A stretch of DNA of 64,000 nucleotides, from NCBI GenBank assembly GCA_964036045.1, contig OZ038383.1, positions 9,378,430 to 9,442,429 of the forward strand, given 5' to 3'. A program made the translations under genes and the position numbers. The notes under the pieces are model-generated. The model saw nothing but the letters and a program-made list of their open reading frames with translations. It was not told the DNA's origin and did not search any database. Source of the DNA: Eutreptiella sp. 'Long Island Sound 2002'. Lineage: Eukaryota > Euglenozoa > Euglenophyceae > Eutreptiales > Eutreptiaceae. This document shows, piece after piece, positions 21,797 to 33,240 of this stretch. Each line of letters opens with the position of its first letter. Positions within the stretch are counted from its first letter, which is position 1.

Positions 21797-22438
21797 ATGC
21801 AGAATTTACTCTTTAATTCGCTCAACTCAGGATCCGTCGGAGCGCTAGGGCCATCCCCTTGCGAGAACAATGGTAAAAGCACTGAAATTGCCGGAAACAA
21901 CGCATCCTGTTGTTCTGACAAGGGCATTGTTCACGCGCAGCCTGAAAAAACACAAGCAGTGGTACTACTTCAGTTCCGGTCCATGTATGACGGACAACCC
22001 AACATCTGGCAACACACGCAGGACAATACTCAGCATCCCCAGAAAACCATCTCTAGCCCCAAATCACAGGAAACACCTGATCTTCAGGGACAATCGCGAA
22101 ATGGGACCACCAGATTCCATGGTTCCAGAATTTGTGGAAACAACACCTTCGGTTGTTCTGACAAGGGCGTTGTTCTCGCAATGCAAGAGGGGGGAGGGGG
22201 GGTGAAACCCTGTCTAAGCAGCAGACCTGGCCACAGGCTGAACCCCTTGTTTGCCCACTTTTGGCCCTTGCACCCAAAAATCAGAAGAAATGTGGCCAAG
22301 AAAGGCCCTCAAACCTTGAAACATGGACGCATGACTCACCAAAGTCAGACCCACCAACTACTCATGGACGGATGCCGTAAAGGCGAAGCAAGTATGCCAC
22401 TTCCAGGTGCATGCACTGGTTTGATTGTTTGGAAATAA
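21797..22438 (+). CDS. Hypothetical ORF with an internal duplication
   Basis: A 213-codon open frame containing two related segments, around 21860-21960 and 22110-22190, which encode GNNASCCSDKGIV and GNNTFGCSDKGVV. The duplicated Cys/Ser/Asp/Lys/Gly core is the only structured-looking part. The rest is Gln/Ser/Pro-rich and low in complexity, interrupted by a poly-Gly run. Function unknown; it may be a chance frame over a duplicated non-coding repeat. Confidence 0.22.
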   Translation: MQNLLFNSLNSGSVGALGPSPCENNGKSTEIAGNNASCCSDKGIVHAQPEKTQAVVLLQFRSMYDGQPNIWQHTQDNTQHPQKTISSPKSQETPDLQGQSRNGTTRFHGSRICGNNTFGCSDKGVVLAMQEGGGGVKPCLSSRPGHRLNPLFAHFWPLHPKIRRNVAKKGPQTLKHGRMTHQSQTHQLLMDGCRKGEASMPLPGACTGLIVWK

Positions 22439-24234
22439 ATTGTCCCAAGCCACTGGGGAAAAGGACTTTCAACAGGTGAGAGTGGGACAGTTGTCCCTCT
22501 GCTCACAGGCCTAGCCCATGGCCCCTGTCTGCTACCATGAAGTGGTGGCTCCGCAATTCGCTGGTGTTGCCGTCACATGGGCAAAACCTATCCACTTTCA
22601 CATCGTTTCTGCGGGCCCAATTTTGTTTTTTCATTTGGTGTTGGTTACAAGGAAGAGTAATATTATCTTTTGGATGCTTATTAGGCTGAGATTTATGTTT
22701 TAGATTATGGTGCTCAGTGAGCAATTTTGCGATTGGCATGATTTCAGACATTTAGGTGTTTTCTTCATTTTGATGGGTTTGTCCAAAGGTTCACAGGCCA
22801 ACCATGCTCCATTCCAAGCCACCAAGTACCGTGCACCGTGAAACTACAATGCGGATCACTCCAGCAAGTATGTTCTCTCCAGCTTTGCCCGCGACTTGCA
22901 ATGTAAATATCGATTGCCGACGAACGTGTTTCTTTCCTTGGACCGGCCGTGTTGACATGAGAGTTGAATTCCTTACTTGTAGTAAGGGTTGTGCGATTTT
23001 TTGTGGCCCCGGGTTGGGCTTTCGGCTCAAGGCCTGAAGCGTCGGGAGACGGTTGCGAGGCAAACTTGTGTAGCTCATAATTGGACAACTGAGGGCAGGT
23101 GGACCACCCGTTTTTTCCGTGGCTTACCATGACTGAGGTTAGCTTGTGGTTGGTGGGTCAATGCCATCTTGTGACTTGGGCATCTACAAGTATGGAGCTC
23201 TATTTGGGCACGAAGCAAGCAGGTCGCTCAGCAATGCGCAAACCAAGGCGGCAAACTAAAACCACCCAATGCAAGCCAAGGTACAATGCACCAACACCAA
23301 CACCACACCCCAGACAGCCCATTGCACAGTGAATGCGGTCAAAAGCGGCCCAACTGCGGCCACCAGAGCAACACACTAGAACCCCCAAACGGGCAAAGAG
23401 GCGGATGGTACAGCCGGTAAAGCCACCACCCACACAGGAAAAGCCAGCCACACATCAAAGTGTGACACGAAAAGGATGTAAAGGAGTACAGGGGACAGCA
23501 GGCACCATGAGCATGGAAATGTCCAGTATCACGTATGTTGCATACTTGGATTTTCTGGAGTCAATGACACCCCACTTGATGAGGACACGCGCTTGAATTT
23601 GTACATACAGTCGCACTGCTTTCACCACGTGTAAGTTGCACACATGCAGGCGTATCACAGTAAGGGGCCGAAACCGCCCCGCAATGAAACAATCAGTGAA
23701 CTGAGAGTGTGTTCGCAGGTTTGCACACAATCACGTTGATGCTTTTTTGAGAAGCGTCCCTTGCTTTGCGGGTTGCATTGCTGGAAAACGTGCCATCGTG
23801 TGGTGGCCTCCAAGGGGCTAAACACGATGGTGTTGTTGCTTGTGCTCGGTAATATTATGCCCTTCCCCAATTATCTATGCTCATATAGAGTGCAGCGTCT
23901 GAAGATGCGTTTGAGCGTGATGGACGAAACGAAAATTTGTTTTGACAGCCTGTGTGTTTTGGCACTGTTGAGCTTTTGCTCGTTGTTTGCCACAAATTTT
24001 CATCAAGAAGCGTGGCACGCGTGACGTCTGGGTAGGGAAAGGCACATATGCCATCCTCTGCGACCATGCGTGTTAGCGCGGGATACCTCATAAAGCAAAG
24101 CTCAAGCTGCTACGCAAAGGTGAGCCTGGAACAAGTGGTCCGACCCTGGTCAGAATGAGGCAGGTGGCTGGGCATTATCATCCAAAGCATTATCATCATT
24201 ATCATCCAAGGCGGGCAAGGTTATGAAGGGATAG
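22439..24234. other. Intergenic, no gene seen
   Basis: No recognised coding or RNA feature. The region 23220-23340 is A/C-rich on the plus strand. Short repeats of ATTATCATCCAAAGCATTATC type lie at about 24175-24210. Confidence 0.4.
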
Positions 24235-25215
24235 ATGCCCTTGCCGGTTCCAGCATGCTTCACACCGAGGCTTTCCCGCGACAGGAGGGTAGAAGGAAAA
24301 CAAGAGGGGAATACACAATCCAACAAATGGGGGCTGATCTTGAAGAGGCGGGCTTTCGGAAATGGGGTTACACACTTTCTTTCGCTCCCAGACAACAAGA
24401 CACCGGCCGTTGCCAGTGGAGAGCACAGAGGCAAGAAACGGGACTTTGAGGAAATGATACCGGTATGGGCGCTCCAACTCATTTTGCATGTGACATTTCG
24501 TTATCAAAACGCAGTGGGGTGGGGTGGCGTGGGGTGTCTCTACGGGTATGGAGGACGACCCTGTCGCATAAGCTGCAAATTGGGAGGCCGCCAATTTTGC
24601 TCTGATTTACACTGGCTCTGTCCTTGGCCTCCCTCTCTGCCCATGTCTTTTCTACCCATGTCCTTTCTGGCTCTCTTCACCTTGGGTTCGCACACAGTGT
24701 GGCCCAGAGATCCTCAGCCCTCCTACCATACTCTGAGGTATGCCAGAAGCAGGCATTCAAATGCATTTGTATGTCTATGGTGTGCTCATGTGTGGTATGG
24801 GGAGGTTCAACAATTATGCCAGCCCCGGCTTCAGACCTCGGTTCTCCTTCCCTTGCGTCCCACCTGGAGCACAGCAAAAGGTCGTCGTCTGGAGATCACC
24901 TATGTATTCTTCCTCTACCTTGCTCAGCCGAGCCATCGCTGCATATTGCCGGCGACGGTCTGTTCGGGTCAGGGGCTGGATGTGTCATCGTCTTTGCACT
25001 CCTGCCGTGAACGGCCTGCTTTGCGCACTTTTTTTCTGTCACCTCTCGACTATTGCCGCCAGAAATGGGTTTCTGATGGCCTGTGGATTAAGGAACCTGT
25101 CTGTCTGCCGTTTCCACCAAGCGTAGCTGTAGCCCTTATTCCCAAACCCCATACCAAACATGAGATATTCGTGAATGCATTTCGCCATGCAAGGGCCAGC
25201 CAAAGCGATTTTTGA
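24235..25215 (+). CDS. Hypothetical ORF, 326 codons
   Basis: A 326-codon frame at roughly 50% GC, where stops should occur about every 20 codons, so it is unlikely to be open by chance alone. I do not recognise the protein. It has many Cys, Trp, His and Leu residues, a hydrophobic stretch in the middle (MSFLPMSFLALF region) and no low-complexity tracts. Overlapping minus-strand frames are shorter. It could be a lineage-specific gene, a single-exon relic of a mobile-element protein, or a chance frame. The start may be at an internal ATG rather than at the ATG at 24235. Confidence 0.3.
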   Translation: MPLPVPACFTPRLSRDRRVEGKQEGNTQSNKWGLILKRRAFGNGVTHFLSLPDNKTPAVASGEHRGKKRDFEEMIPVWALQLILHVTFRYQNAVGWGGVGCLYGYGGRPCRISCKLGGRQFCSDLHWLCPWPPSLPMSFLPMSFLALFTLGSHTVWPRDPQPSYHTLRYARSRHSNAFVCLWCAHVWYGEVQQLCQPRLQTSVLLPLRPTWSTAKGRRLEITYVFFLYLAQPSHRCILPATVCSGQGLDVSSSLHSCRERPALRTFFLSPLDYCRQKWVSDGLWIKEPVCLPFPPSVAVALIPKPHTKHEIFVNAFRHARASQSDF

Positions 25216-25589
25216 ACAGGGCATGCTCCCCTCTAGTATCCATGGCAAGGGCTCAATTTACGGGGCCATTGGTGAGTATATCCGGTGCCAATACACCAAA
25301 ATTCACTTCGCCAGGTTGTGATCCAAGTCTAAGAGCATGTAGTGGTTTTGGCCAAAAAAGGTAAGGTTGCCATCCACGTTTTCTGCTTTATTTGTGTTGA
25401 TGCTAAAATGTGTGCAGGAAGACGACGGGTGCCGGAAAAAGCGAAGACCGCCAGGCGAATTGCAGGTTTGGTTTGTTTGTGTGCTTCCCGCTCCTCTTTC
25501 CTTTTTTGGGCTAACTCCCAAGAGGGTTTGTACCAAGGGCTTTTGGTTGCTTGTGGAGCATTGGGCGTAATGCAGATGCACTACATATG

Positions 25590-26075
25590 TACCAGAGAAT
25601 TTACAACAAAACATGCAATAGAATGCTCAACAAAGTGAGCAACAGAATGTGCCACCCAATTTTACAACAAAATGCGGAACAGAATGTGCAGCAAAATATG
25701 TGGCACACAGAATGTACAACAGAAAGTGTGTGGCACAGATTGCACACAGATTGCACAGCATGATTTCACAGTATGTACAGTACCACATACAAAGAACATG
25801 CAAATTGTACAATGCTGCTGACAATAGGAAACACAACAGAACCGAGGACATCAACACCACACAGAATGGATAACAAACAATGTACAACAAAGCGTACAGA
25901 AGAGAACACACTGGAGCGTGCTTTGGACGACAGAATGCACGGCACAATGCACAACAAAACGGATAACACAACATCATCATGCACAACGGATTGCACAAAG
26001 ACACAGTGTACATCAGAATGTGCAGCAGAATGTGCATCAGACAGTGCAACAGAATGTGTAAAGAAAATGCACAAC
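25590..26075. repeat. Degenerate 12-15 bp repeat (ACAGAATGTGCA-like)
   Basis: Nearly 500 bp of strongly diverged tandem units around ACAGAATGTGCA, ACAAAATGCACA and CACAGATTGCACA. The strand is A-rich and T-poor between motifs. The minus strand is open over most of the region and encodes a Cys/Leu/His/Phe-rich hydrophobic peptide, an outcome of the repeat; I do not annotate it as a gene. Confidence 0.75.
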
Positions 26076-26189
26076 GGAGGCTCAAAGAGGAGCAAAACAA
26101 AAGGCAAAATGATCTCGCAAGATCCAAGCCCACCTTTTGAGTGACTGTGACGATCCAGGGCACATCTTTTGGTTACCAAGCGGGCACAC

Positions 26190-26450
26190 ACAAAGCAATG
26201 GGGGAGGGGCAGAGGCGCGGAAAACAAGGGCAGCAGGGAGCGAGGAGGGAAGGAACAGAGGCATGGAAACCAAGCGAGGGAGGAGGGAGGAAGAGAGGGT
26301 GGCGGGGAGAACGGGGAGTTTGGGAGTGCAGGACCCATATATCACCGATTTGCCCCCTCTAGTGGGCACGTGGGAGGGAGGGAGGGAGGGGCTGGGGCAG
26401 AGAATTAGGGAGAGAGGGAGGGAGGGAGGAAGGATGGGTGGGTGGCGCCA
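26190..26450. repeat. Purine (GA/GGGA) tract
   Basis: The plus strand is almost all purine, with many GGGAGG units, capable of triplex or quadruplex structure. A similar tract lies at 31325-31545. Confidence 0.85.
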
Positions 26451-26633
26451 ACAGTTGAGTAACATCCAACATCGACTGAAAGTTAGGCTGCACCCACCGA
26501 CAAAATCCAAAAAATCATTGGGGGATCGTTTTTGGTCCTAAAATGATGATTTTACAAGGGGTTAGACGTCAGAAATCATACATTGGGGTATGCTACGCGA
26601 ACGACCCCCAAAAAGGGGGGGTATACAACGCTC

Positions 26634-27053
26634 GCGCCTGCGCTTGATCTAACAACCTCTCTTCGAGGTGATTTGGTGGACATTACGCAATTGTTGGCAG
26701 GTGTGCCTACTTTTGGGTGGGCGATGTGATTGACCCCCATACCCCCCCCCCCCCCCGCACCAGGGTACCCCTTTTTTGGGGGTGGGGGGGGGTCAAAACT
26801 TCTTTGCCAATTGTGGCTGTTGTGTGTGTATTTGGACCTAGCTCCTGAAGAACTTTTTTCTTGTATATGGACCCCCTAACCCATGGCGGGGGTCCCAGGT
26901 CCCAACTCCGGGTACCCCTAGTCGGCCCCCCCACATGTGGCCCCTTGCCGGTGAGGACTTCGCCGTTTTCACACTTGATAGGCCGTTTAGTGGCATGTGA
27001 AAGTTTTTTGAAATCACCTCGCAGAGGTTGTTAGATCAAAGCCAGGCAGGCGT
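26634..27053. repeat. About 40-bp inverted repeat pair flanking 340 bp
   Basis: The left arm, about 26634-26672, contains TTGATCTAACAACCTCT. The right arm, 27011-27053, contains AGAGGTTGTTAGATCAA and further matching outward bases. The right arm is repeated in direct orientation at 27992. The pair may be the ends of a small inverted-repeat element or a rearrangement at the edge of the satellite block. Confidence 0.6.
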
Positions 27054-29493
27054 ATATATGGGGAAAACACCACATACCCCCCCATTTTGGCCTTTTTGGG
27101 CCTATTTGCGTACCCTACCCCAAGGGGTTGAATTGTTAGTTTAACCCCTTGTAAAATCATTATTTTGTCCAATAAACGCATCCCCCAATGAGTTTTTGGT
27201 CTGGACCCCCCCAGACGCCCCCCACTTGAAACCCACTTTTTTCAGGTTTTGAGCGAGGGGTGGGGGGGGGGGTCAAAAATGTCGAAAAAATGACCCCTTT
27301 TTTTTGGGGTCGAAAATCATGAATCTTTTGGTTTTTTTTTTCCGATTTTGAGCCGAAAAAGTGTTTCCGGGTCCCGACTCCATAGGGTTTGTATGGGGCG
27401 GAGTGGGAGGAGCGCTGATGCAGTTTATGCACTCTTCAGCCATTTTTGCTATGTTGGCGGTTTTGGCGACCTCGGTGACCCCGTGGTATCCACTTTGAGG
27501 GGTGCGAGTGGGGATGTTGTGAGAGTATATGCCTACTAGGATACGGAAGGACGTTTTTTGCAGTCTGTAGCTTTGCCGAGGGCCGGTCAAATGCCCGTGC
27601 CAAAGACGCGGAATGGCTGTTTCCACCAGTAATGGCCTAGTGAATGGGCCGGTACACAACCTGCTTATGTAGTTTTTCACCGTGGGCAGCTCAAAAATCG
27701 AAGTTTTCGAAACTGGTTTTTTTGGTATTGTCATCACCTGAAATGACCATCCAAGCTATGTAAAGCATTTTTTAGGCCGTATTTACGTGTTTTTCATCCT
27801 ATTTGGGTATTGGGTGGGTGGGGGGGGGGCTTCCCAAGGGATTGGTACACAACCTGCTTATGCAGTCTTTCACCCTCGGCCGCTCAAAAATCGAAGTTTT
27901 CGAAACTTGTTTTTTTGATATTATGATCACCTAAAATGACCATCCAAGGTATGTAAAGCATGTTTTAGCCCGTATTTATGTAGTTTCCACAAAATCACCT
28001 CGCAGAGGTTGTTAGATCAAAGCCAGGCAGGCGTATATAGCGGAAAACGCCACATACCCCCCCATTTTTGGCTTTTTTGGGCCTATTCGCGTACTCTACC
28101 CCAAGGTGTTGAATTGTTAGTTTAACCCTTTGTAAAATTATTATTTTATCCAGTAAATGCATCCCCCAATTAGTTTTTGGTCCGGACCCCCCTAGAACCC
28201 CCCCACTTGAAACCCACTCTTGTGAGGTTTTGAGGGAGGTGGTGGGGGGGGTGGGGGGGTCAAAAAAGACCCCCCCCCTTTTTTGGGTCAAAAATCATGA
28301 ATCTTTTGGGTTTTTTCGATTTTGAGCCGAAAAAGTGTTTCCGGGTCCCGACTCCAAGGGGTTTGTATGGGGCGGAGTCGGAGGAGCGCTGATGCAGTTT
28401 ATGATCTTTTCAACCATTTTTGCTATGTTGGCGGTTTTGGCGACCTCGGTGACCCCGTGCTACCCACTCTCAGGGGTGTGAGTGGGGATGTTGTGACCGT
28501 ATATGCCTACTAGGATACGAAAGGACGTTCGTTGCAATCTGTAGCCTTGCTGAGGGCTGGTGACAACCCGTGCCAAAGCCACGAAATGACTGTTTCCACC
28601 AATAATGGCTCACATGATTGAATGGGCCAGTGCACAACCTGCTAATGTAGTTTTTCACCCTCGGCAGTTCAAAAATCGAAGATTCCGAAACATATTTTTT
28701 GATATTGTGACCACACAATATGACCATCCAAGGTATGTAGAGCATGTTTTAGGCCGTATTTATGTGTTTTTCACCTTATTTGGGTATTTGGGTGCCGGGG
28801 GGGGGGGGGTTCTCCCAAGGGATTGGTGCACAACCTACTTACGCAGTTTCTCACCCTGCAGCTCAAAAATCGAAGTTTTCGANNNNNNNNNNNNNNNNNN
28901 NNNNNNNNNNNNNNNNNNNNNNNNNNNNNNNNNNNNNNNNNNNNNNNNNNNNNNNNNNNNNNNNNNNNNNNNNNNNNNNNNNNNNNNNNNNNNNNNNNNN
29001 NNNNNNNNNNNNNNNNNNNNNNNNNNNNNNNNNNNNNNNNNNNNNNNNNNNNNNNNNNNNNNNNNNNNNNNNNNNNNNNNNNTGGGCATTAGGTCCCGGG
29101 GGGGGGGGGGGGGGGCGGCGGGCTCTTAAGGGATTGGTACACAACCTGCTGGTGCTGTTTTTCACCCTGGGCAGCTCAAAAATCGAAGTTTTCGAAACTT
29201 GATTTTTTGATATTGTGATCACCTAAAATGATCATCCAAGGTATGTAGAGCATGTTTTAGCCCGTATTTACATGATTTTCACCCTATTTGGGTATTAGGT
29301 CGCGGGGGGGGGGGTCTCCCAAGGGATTGGTACACAACCTGCCTATGTAGTTTTTCACTCTGGGAAGCTCAAAAAACGAAGTTTTCACAACTTGTTTTCA
29401 TGATATTGTGATCACACGATATGACCATCCAAACTATGTAACGCATTTTTTAGGCCGTATTTACATGTTTTTCACCCTATTTGGGTATTAGGT

Positions 29494-29524
<31 letters not shown>

Positions 29525-29890
29525 CTCCCAAGGGATTGGTACACAACCTGCTGGTGCAGTTTTTCACCCTGGGCAGCTCAAAAATCGAAGTTTTCGAAAC
29601 TTGTTTTTTTGATATTGTCACCACTTAAAATGACCATCCAAGGTATGTAAAGCATGTTTTAGGCCGTATTTACATGATTTTCACCCTATTTGGGTATTAG
29701 GTCGCGGGGGGGGGGGGGGGCTTGCTAAGGGATTGGTACACAACCTGCTCATGCAGTTTTTCACCCTAGGCAGCTCAAAAAATCGAAGTTTTCGAAACTT
29801 GTTTTTTTGATATTGTGATCACCTAAAATGATCATCCAAGGTATGTAAAGCATGTTTTAGGCCGTATTTACGTAGTTTCCACCCTATTTT
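27011..29890. repeat. Satellite block with poly-G runs
   Basis: Two levels of repetition. A unit of about 981 bp occurs at 27011-27991 and again from 27992 into the gap. A unit of about 190-210 bp, beginning near GGGATTGGTACACAACCTGC and containing CTCAAAAATCGAAGTTTTCG, recurs near 27645, 27838, 28621, 28818, 29129, 29320, 29531 and 29728. Most short units end in a G homopolymer; the longest intact run is 29 G at 29496-29524. The assembly gap lies inside the array. No coding potential is supported. Confidence 0.92.
28883..29082. other. Assembly gap, 200 N
   Basis: Exactly 200 undetermined bases between two poly-G satellite units. The round size suggests a placeholder, so the true array length is unknown. 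Confidence 0.99.
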
Positions 29891-30127
29891 GGGGGTGTGT
29901 TTCTCGGGGTAGATTCTCTGCGAGGTGGACTTGCCGAAGGCAATAGAATTTCGATGCAGAACTTTCGCCCGCAAGCACAAGAACGCACGGAGTATTTCAC
30001 ATTTAAGTGTACCCCCTCACCCCTCCAGGCATTTGATTTTCCTAGCCACTTCAGCAAATGGTTGCGTGGGGGTTGATCCTCCCTTCGTCCTGTTTTCATC
30101 GGTGTGTTTTTGTTTGTTTGTTTGCAG

Positions 30128-30206
30128 AATAATTGGAAATGTGCCTGTGGAATGGAGAATTTTAGGCAACGTCAAACTTGCGTGAAGTGCAATACACAAA
30201 AACCAG
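30128..30206 (+). CDS. RanBP2-like zinc-finger exon
   Basis: After a pyrimidine-rich acceptor (TTTGTTTGTTTGCAG ending at 30127) the frame reads NNWKCACGMENFRQRQTC and then VKCNTQKP. Trp, paired Cys, Asn, a basic stretch and a second C-x2-C follow the RanBP2/ZRANB2 RNA- or ubiquitin-binding finger. The first Cys pair is spaced C-x-C rather than the usual C-x2-C or C-x4-C, so metal binding by this copy is uncertain. A possible donor follows at 30207 (CCAG/GTGCTT). No neighbouring exons of the same gene could be assigned. Confidence 0.55.
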
Positions 30207-30348
30207 GTGCTTGTCCCCTGCTCGTGTCCGGAAAATACTCCTACACGGCAAAAGTCTGTTTGTGTATCAAGTCTATGTCAGTCGTCACTTTGTGCCGCAC
30301 GGTGTTGTGGAACCATGGGATTCCTCAAACGCTTCACATTTTTAGCTG

Positions 30349-30783
30349 TCAGCTCATCACATCGACATCTGGCATGGGGGGTGTTAGTCGTCCCGATTGC
30401 TCCATCACATCCTCACTACGCAGAGGGGCACCATCTCCAGTGTCCAGCCCTTCCTTTGCATCCCTGTCTGGGGTCAGACCTTTGCCGCCATTGGTCATCT
30501 TCACCAGATTGTCATGGTATTCAGTCCTCAGTCTCGCCAGACTATTGCCCATCCACTCTGGTATAATTGGTCCGAATGCTCTGGTACGGAATTCTCGAGC
30601 CATGGTGTCCAGCGTTGCTTCACAAAAAATCTCGAATACCGACACCAACAGCCAGCACTGGTCCACAGGGCTCCTAGGGCACAACTTCTGCAACTCGTTC
30701 ACAATGGCATCCGCATGACCTCCTTCGCCACACCTCTTCACCAGATGTCCAACCACAAAATCCACAAGGTCGGACGGGATCAT
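30349..30783 (-). CDS. Hypothetical helical protein or exon, 144 codons
   Basis: A minus-strand frame with balanced, convincing composition: an N-terminal helical part (SDLVDFVVGHLVKRC, then IVNELQKLCP), a central WLLVSVFEIFCEATL segment, an AFGPIIPEWMGNSL segment and an acidic, Pro-rich C terminus ending DVDVMS. The run of amphipathic helices loosely recalls the CTD-interacting domain family, but I would not assign it. It lies opposite in orientation to the zinc-finger exon 140 bp away, so they are different genes. The frame may start at an internal exon rather than at the ATG at 30783. Confidence 0.42.
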   Translation of the reverse strand: MIPSDLVDFVVGHLVKRCGEGGHADAIVNELQKLCPRSPVDQCWLLVSVFEIFCEATLDTMAREFRTRAFGPIIPEWMGNSLARLRTEYHDNLVKMTNGGKGLTPDRDAKEGLDTGDGAPLRSEDVMEQSGRLTPPMPDVDVMS

Positions 30784-33240
30784 CCATAATCAGTTGGGGT
30801 GGTGAGTTGCCCGGAACAGAACTATGCGAGACAGGGGCCACGAATCCGGCGCATTTGCCGGTTGTGTCCCCCCGACTGTTGTGCTCCTCCAGCACTGCTC
30901 ATTAAAACTAATCACATAGAATTTGATAGAAACAAAAGGCACACACAAAGTGACTGACTGACAGACAAAGAGGCTTCAGACAAGGCAGTCTGCCGGTACA
31001 AGGTACTCCCCGCAACTTCAGTTCGCTTGCACAAACTACATGTCATACTCGATGCCCACACACTGCACACATTGGGAGGGGGAGACGTTTGTGGCAGGCA
31101 CCCTGTCACCATTTGATCGGGTGTAGGTGATGCTGATGCCCACAAGAAGCCATGAAAGGGACATTGGTGGTGCTGGAGGGCAGAAAGTGTAGTATGTGCA
31201 GCAATCACACGCACTCAAACACCTCTGGTGCCCTACACGTCAATGTAACAACCCCCGTACAGACACAGTGCAGTACATGTAATGGTCACACCTTTTGCAG
31301 CCCTAAAACACATGCAGGGTCACGACACAAGAGGGAGGGAGGAAAGGACTGAGGGACGCACAGAGGTAGTAGGCAGGGGTTGAGGGAGGCACAGAGGGAC
31401 GGAAAAAGGGAGGGCTTGACGGAGGGATGGATGGAGAGAGGGAGTGAGGGAGGAAGGGTGAGAGGGAGGGAGAATATGAAAGGATCTAGGGCGGGATTGA
31501 TGGTCGTGAATCCGGAGGGAGAGTATGAAAGGATCAAGGGAGGACTTCCTTTTGCATCCTAGTATGCGTATAGTGTCACAACACCCCCATTTGCACCACT
31601 CAGAGTGGGCACCACGGAGGCACTAGGGCCAGCGTGGAAGCCCCCACACCCACACTCTGGAGAGCATCAGCAGAAGCCTCGACACACGGGGCACCGCAAG
31701 GCACTCTCAAGCCGTTGTGTCTATTGGATGGAAATTTTCTCCACACTGATTTCTTTTCCCTCCCATCTGACAATCATAGGGGGCTCTGTCACTGATTTTG
31801 GATTGCAGCTCCCCTTCCCATAGGTCACCCACCCACTTGGGGCGTAATGCTGTAATGGAGGATCGGTTTGCCCTTGGGGGGTATTTTCTTTCACCGCAGG
31901 GGCGCTGATAGGCACTGCAAGTGAAAGTAACACACCGTGTCAGGCTCAGGCTGCGCCGTGAAATGTGGTATGAGAGAGTGTTTGCCTTGCACATGCCTTG
32001 GGTGTGGATGCCCCCTATATGTTTATATTTGTCACCTGGCCACAAAATATTGGCGCGATGCAACCTGAACAATTCACTTTTTGGCCAGTGAGGATGAACG
32101 AGGTGGACCTGAATATGCCAATACTGCAAGCTATCGAGGACAGAAATGTGCCTTTGTCCCGAAGAAGGGCCCCCCAAAGGCTGCCTAGCCATGGCCACCT
32201 GGTGTGCAAGCCCTTGAAGAAAGAGTGGTAAGTGATGGACTCCTCCCACGTGGTGATCCCAGGATGCAGTCCCAATTTGATGCCTTTGCATGCACCTACA
32301 GCCCTATTATTGCAATAAAGAACGTTACTAGTTGCACTGTTCTCCAGCACGCACGACGACCCATCTTTACATCAGTATTCAGGTGACACTTTGTGAATGC
32401 TTGCGGCAAGTACGGTGCGCCCTGCGGTGCACCTGCAGCCCACCTTTGGAATAAGTTAGCTTGCAGAATGGATGTGCCACGCTTCGCGCATAGATCCGGG
32501 ATTGCAGTCTCTGTCTTAGAGAACAATGGGGGTCAAGAAATAAATGTGCACTCCCCCATGGGTACCATTTTTTCAAACTAGAACCCCACATGGCTGGTGG
32601 ATGGTGGTTTTCTCATCTTATTGTAGGTTTTGGTGCTTTTGGGTTATAAGAGAATTATTCCCACATTGGGGCAATCTGTATTACCAGCAGCTTCATGACG
32701 ATAGCCCAAAGCTCCACCGTTCGCTGTGAGGCTGCCCCAAGGCATGTCTTACGATGACGTGACGAAAGCTGCAAGTACTGGCCCATGAAGATCAGGTTTT
32801 TCCTGTTATTTTTTTTTATTGTTGTTGTTGGGGGGGTGATGGCATCTTGCGAATTCTCATTACTGTGCTGCCATTTGTCGCCCATCCTTTGCATGTATCC
32901 TGCCCCTGCTGATGATGTTTCCAACTCGAAATGGTGCATGTGCTTTTGCTTGTTGCTGGAGGTCTTGCACATTTTCTTTGTCAACAGAAGACGGTACATC
33001 GCCCCGTGCCGCCGGAGCGCCACAACAAAAAACGAAGCTTGATCGTGGGCCGACCATTGACCAACCCTCAGCTTCCCTCAACTCCAAGCGGCAGACCAAA
33101 CCAGAACGCAGCGTTCCTCGGACAATGTCGAGAACCAGCATTCGTCAAGTTGCGCCGCCAACGACAACGGTTCCTCCACCTCTGTCATTTCCAATCCCCA
33201 GAGCGAACCCGTGGGTAATGGCAGCATTTGTACGAACGGG
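30784..33240. other. Intergenic or intronic; purine tract and a candidate exon
   Basis: 31325-31545 is a GA-rich purine tract. A plus-strand frame at 31998-32228 ends at a perfect donor-like GTAAGT (32229) and encodes a mixed, protein-like peptide, so it is a possible exon without a known family. 33060-33240, in frame with the PP2A-like gene, encodes Ser/Asn/Gln-rich low-complexity sequence that may be the N-terminal tail of that protein. Confidence 0.4.

Noticed and set aside
25627-26163. 178-codon minus-strand Cys/Leu-rich membrane protein
   Set aside because: Opening follows from degenerate repeats with few T on the other strand; no real domain.
31707-32291. 194-codon minus-strand gene
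   Set aside because: His/Gln/Ser-rich shadow of a plus-strand exon candidate that ends at a consensus donor; neither is firm.
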